14,121 nucleotides of DNA from Bdellovibrionales bacterium. GTDB lineage: Bacteria; Bdellovibrionota; Bdellovibrionia; Bdellovibrionales; JAMPXM01. The notes beneath the pieces were generated by a model that saw only the letters and a program-made list of their open reading frames with translations, ran no database searches and was not told the DNA's origin. The stretch spans positions 1 to 14,121 of the forward strand of contig SXSP01000190.1 of NCBI GenBank assembly GCA_005792225.1. Reading direction: 5' to 3'. Of the stretch, positions 12,868 to 14,121 are shown in pieces (position 1 is the first letter of the stretch; each line of letters starts with the position of its first letter). Both the position numbers and the translations under genes were made by a program.

Positions 12868-13330
12868 TCTTTCCTTGCGCTTCCGGCCGCGGCTCCGTTC
12901 GCGCGGCAAATCTCGCCTCGAGTGTCGCGCACTCCCGCCCCTGCGACCGAACGACCGATCTCAACGTCGCCCTCGCGAGTCCCTTCTTCTCAAGCATTGA
13001 CTTAAAGCGATTCGCCTCGCGCTCGCTCGCCCACGACGACTCCGCCTCAAAGTCACTACCCACCGGAAACGTGTACTCCATGTGGCCGTCCTGAACCACG
13101 ACGTAGTCCACCTGAAAGCCCCACTCCTCAAGCGCCTTGGAGACCAACGCCCAACACGAAAGAACCGCCACGGAAAAAACGCTTCCACCAAACGCCGTAC
13201 TCTTGTGATTCGTATTCGGAGCCAGCGGCGCCGCGATCGTCACGTGCGCCGACGACGCCGCACGCACCTTCACGCCCATGGACTTCGCGATGGGGATATC
13301 CTTGTGAATCGCCTCTTCAAGAGTTGCCAT
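12842..13330 (-). CDS. YiiD C-terminal-type thioesterase (hotdog fold)
   Basis: With the start at ATG 13330 the protein has 162 residues. The N-terminus (MATLEEAIHKDIPIAKSMGV) and the motif APLAPNTNHKSTAFGGS (34-50) are the signature of the YiiD_C putative thioesterase domain. In hotdog thioesterases the NHK...T.FGGS segment borders the active site and the following long helix packs in the dimer. Expected activity: hydrolysis of an acyl-CoA or similar thioester, unproved. In YiiD itself the domain follows an acetyltransferase domain; here it stands alone. The last 25 residues are polar and probably disordered. An upstream ATG at 13390 would overlap the endonuclease V gene and add 20 unlike residues, so the shorter form is chosen even though no good Shine-Dalgarno sits directly in front of it. 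Confidence 0.82.
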   Translation of the reverse strand: MATLEEAIHKDIPIAKSMGVKVRAASSAHVTIAAPLAPNTNHKSTAFGGSVFSVAVLSCWALVSKALEEWGFQVDYVVVQDGHMEYTFPVGSDFEAESSWASEREANRFKSMLEKKGLARATLRSVVRSQGRECATLEARFAARTEPRPEAQGKNESRTRTQ

Positions 13331-13361
13331 CCCAACATTGAGACACCCCCTCCGGGGCACG

Positions 13362-14033
13362 TCAACTTCTGGCCGCACGACGCAACTCATTTACATAAAG
13401 GTGAGCCTGCCGCGTCGGCTCCGGAATTCGGTAACCCCTCACGCATTTCATCATGATCCGCACCGCACTCTCCGCATCCATGTGATTCCCCGGCGAAACG
13501 AAAACCGGCTTCGTCCTCTTCTTCGTCCTTAACGCGACCCCAATTTTTTCATCCTTGTCGACCAGCGGCTCACTCGATCCCGGCGCATCCCCTGGCATCT
13601 CAAACTTCCCCGTCAAGAGCGACTTCGCACAACCGATCGTCGGCATATCCAACACCAACCCCATGTGCGTCGCGATCCCCATCCTCCTCGGATGCGCAAT
13701 CCCCTGCCCATCAAAGACAATCACGTCAGGCTCAATCTCCAGTTTCTTCCACGCCTCCAAGAGCGGCGGAATCTCGCGAAACGAAAGCAACCCCGGAATG
13801 TAAGGAAAATCCACCCTCATCGTCGCCCCCGCCCGCGCGATCACATTCTGCTTCTGAAAATCGAGCACCACAAAACCCGCATGCACCTGCGGCGAGTAAA
13901 GATCAAACGATACATCTGCCCCCGCAATCAGCCGCGGCTCACCTTCATAAGGCTCGATGCAAATTTGTTCTCTCATGGAGGCTTGGACTTTGACGGCTTC
14001 TTTCGGGGTGACCTGCGGGCAGTGGTGTTCCAT
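13362..14033 (-). CDS. nfi: Endonuclease V (deoxyinosine 3' endonuclease)
   Basis: This enzyme nicks DNA at the second phosphodiester bond 3' to deoxyinosine, starting repair of deaminated adenine. From ATG 14033 it has 223 residues, the same length as E. coli Nfi. All core motifs are present: IAGADVSFD with Asp40, PYIPGLLSFRE with the wedge (77-81) and Glu87, DVIVFDGQGIAHPRRMGIATHMG with Asp108, GCAKSLLTGKF with Lys137, and the YRIPEPTRQAH C-terminal signature (201-211). Asp40, Glu87 and Asp108 are the metal ligands. An ATG at 14087 would add 18 residues not found in relatives; neither start has a clear Shine-Dalgarno. It is the first gene visible of the - strand operon, with the thioesterase start 31 bp beyond its stop. 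Confidence 0.95.
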   Translation of the reverse strand: MEHHCPQVTPKEAVKVQASMREQICIEPYEGEPRLIAGADVSFDLYSPQVHAGFVVLDFQKQNVIARAGATMRVDFPYIPGLLSFREIPPLLEAWKKLEIEPDVIVFDGQGIAHPRRMGIATHMGLVLDMPTIGCAKSLLTGKFEMPGDAPGSSEPLVDKDEKIGVALRTKKRTKPVFVSPGNHMDAESAVRIMMKCVRGYRIPEPTRQAHLYVNELRRAARS

Positions 14034-14087
14034 GGAGTGGGATTTTAGCCTGCGGGAATTCGCGGTGGGGTGGAGATTTGTTGACAT

Positions 14088-14121
14088 GCGGGCAGCGCGG
14101 GCAGCGCGGGCAGCGCGGGCA
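14088..14121. repeat. 9-bp tandem repeat (GCGGGCAGC)n, running off the window edge
   Basis: Three full copies of GCGGGCAGC and seven bases of a fourth occupy 14088-14121 without mismatch and continue past the end of the window. The unit is a multiple of three, so it could be the tail of a coding tandem repeat of an upstream gene or a non-coding variable-number repeat just upstream of endonuclease V. Total length and neighbours cannot be seen. Confidence 0.85.

Noticed and set aside
12868..12909. N-terminal extension of the alpha/beta hydrolase from ATG 12909
   Set aside because: The extension is a basic low-complexity run, while a Shine-Dalgarno AAGGA directly precedes ATG 12867.
1..14121. 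Prophage, defence island, CRISPR or insertion sequence
   Set aside because: No integrase, transposase, Cas, restriction or toxin-antitoxin genes and no direct-repeat spacer array were seen. One phage-like membrane protein alone does not make a prophage.

Overview
The window is dense bacterial chromosome of moderate-to-high GC with almost no intergenic space. It comes from a Gram-negative organism: there is an outer-membrane beta-barrel protein ending in Phe, two lipobox proteins, and periplasmic murein enzymes of the LD-transpeptidase (YkuD_2) and MepA types. The mix of a COG4586/4587/3694-type ABC exporter, a stand-alone FliG-like protein, a YkuD_2 lipoprotein, MepA and a stand-alone MprF-type flippase fits Bdellovibrionota or a related delta-like lineage. 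That placement is inference from gene families; there is no rRNA here to prove it. I see no tRNA, rRNA, CRISPR array, transposase or prophage.

Layout. 1-151 is the tail of a probable alpha/beta hydrolase. 196-864 is a small secreted beta-barrel protein ending in a perfect nested palindrome (863-900). 930-3478 (+) is a three-gene ABC exporter: an ATPase and two ABC-2 permeases. 3411-4394 (-) is an MprF/UPF0104 membrane protein whose 3' end overlaps the last permease. 4553-5263 (+) is a FliG-like protein without the FliG N-domain but with a coiled-coil tail. 5260-7903 (-) is a two-gene operon: an S9-type lipoprotein that has lost its catalytic serine, then a membrane-anchored hexapeptide acyltransferase. 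8018-9678 (+) holds an LD-transpeptidase lipoprotein and a four-TM coiled-coil protein resembling proteins of T4-like marine phages. 9675-10433 (-) is MepA. 10498-12052 (+) is a TrmB-like methyltransferase overlapping a 2-oxoglutarate oxygenase with a TonB/AgmX-like tail. 12010-14033 (-) is an operon of endonuclease V, a YiiD_C-type thioesterase and an alpha/beta hydrolase. A 9-bp tandem repeat runs off the right edge.

How the genes may work together. Most of the first 10.4 kb concerns the envelope: lipid or small-molecule export, flippase-type transport, acyl transfer, and peptidoglycan cross-linking and cleavage. The LD-transpeptidase, coiled-coil membrane protein and MepA lie side by side and could form a murein-remodelling group. 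The right-hand 3.6 kb concerns nucleic-acid modification or repair and small hydrolases. A structural theme is that all four convergent gene pairs overlap at their 3' ends, so no separate terminator lies between them.

No single obviously new multi-gene system is visible. The best leads are the serine-less S9 lipoprotein, the FliG-like/coiled-coil protein, the phage-like membrane protein, the oxygenase-TonB/AgmX fusion next to an atypical TrmB, and the two perfect palindromes.
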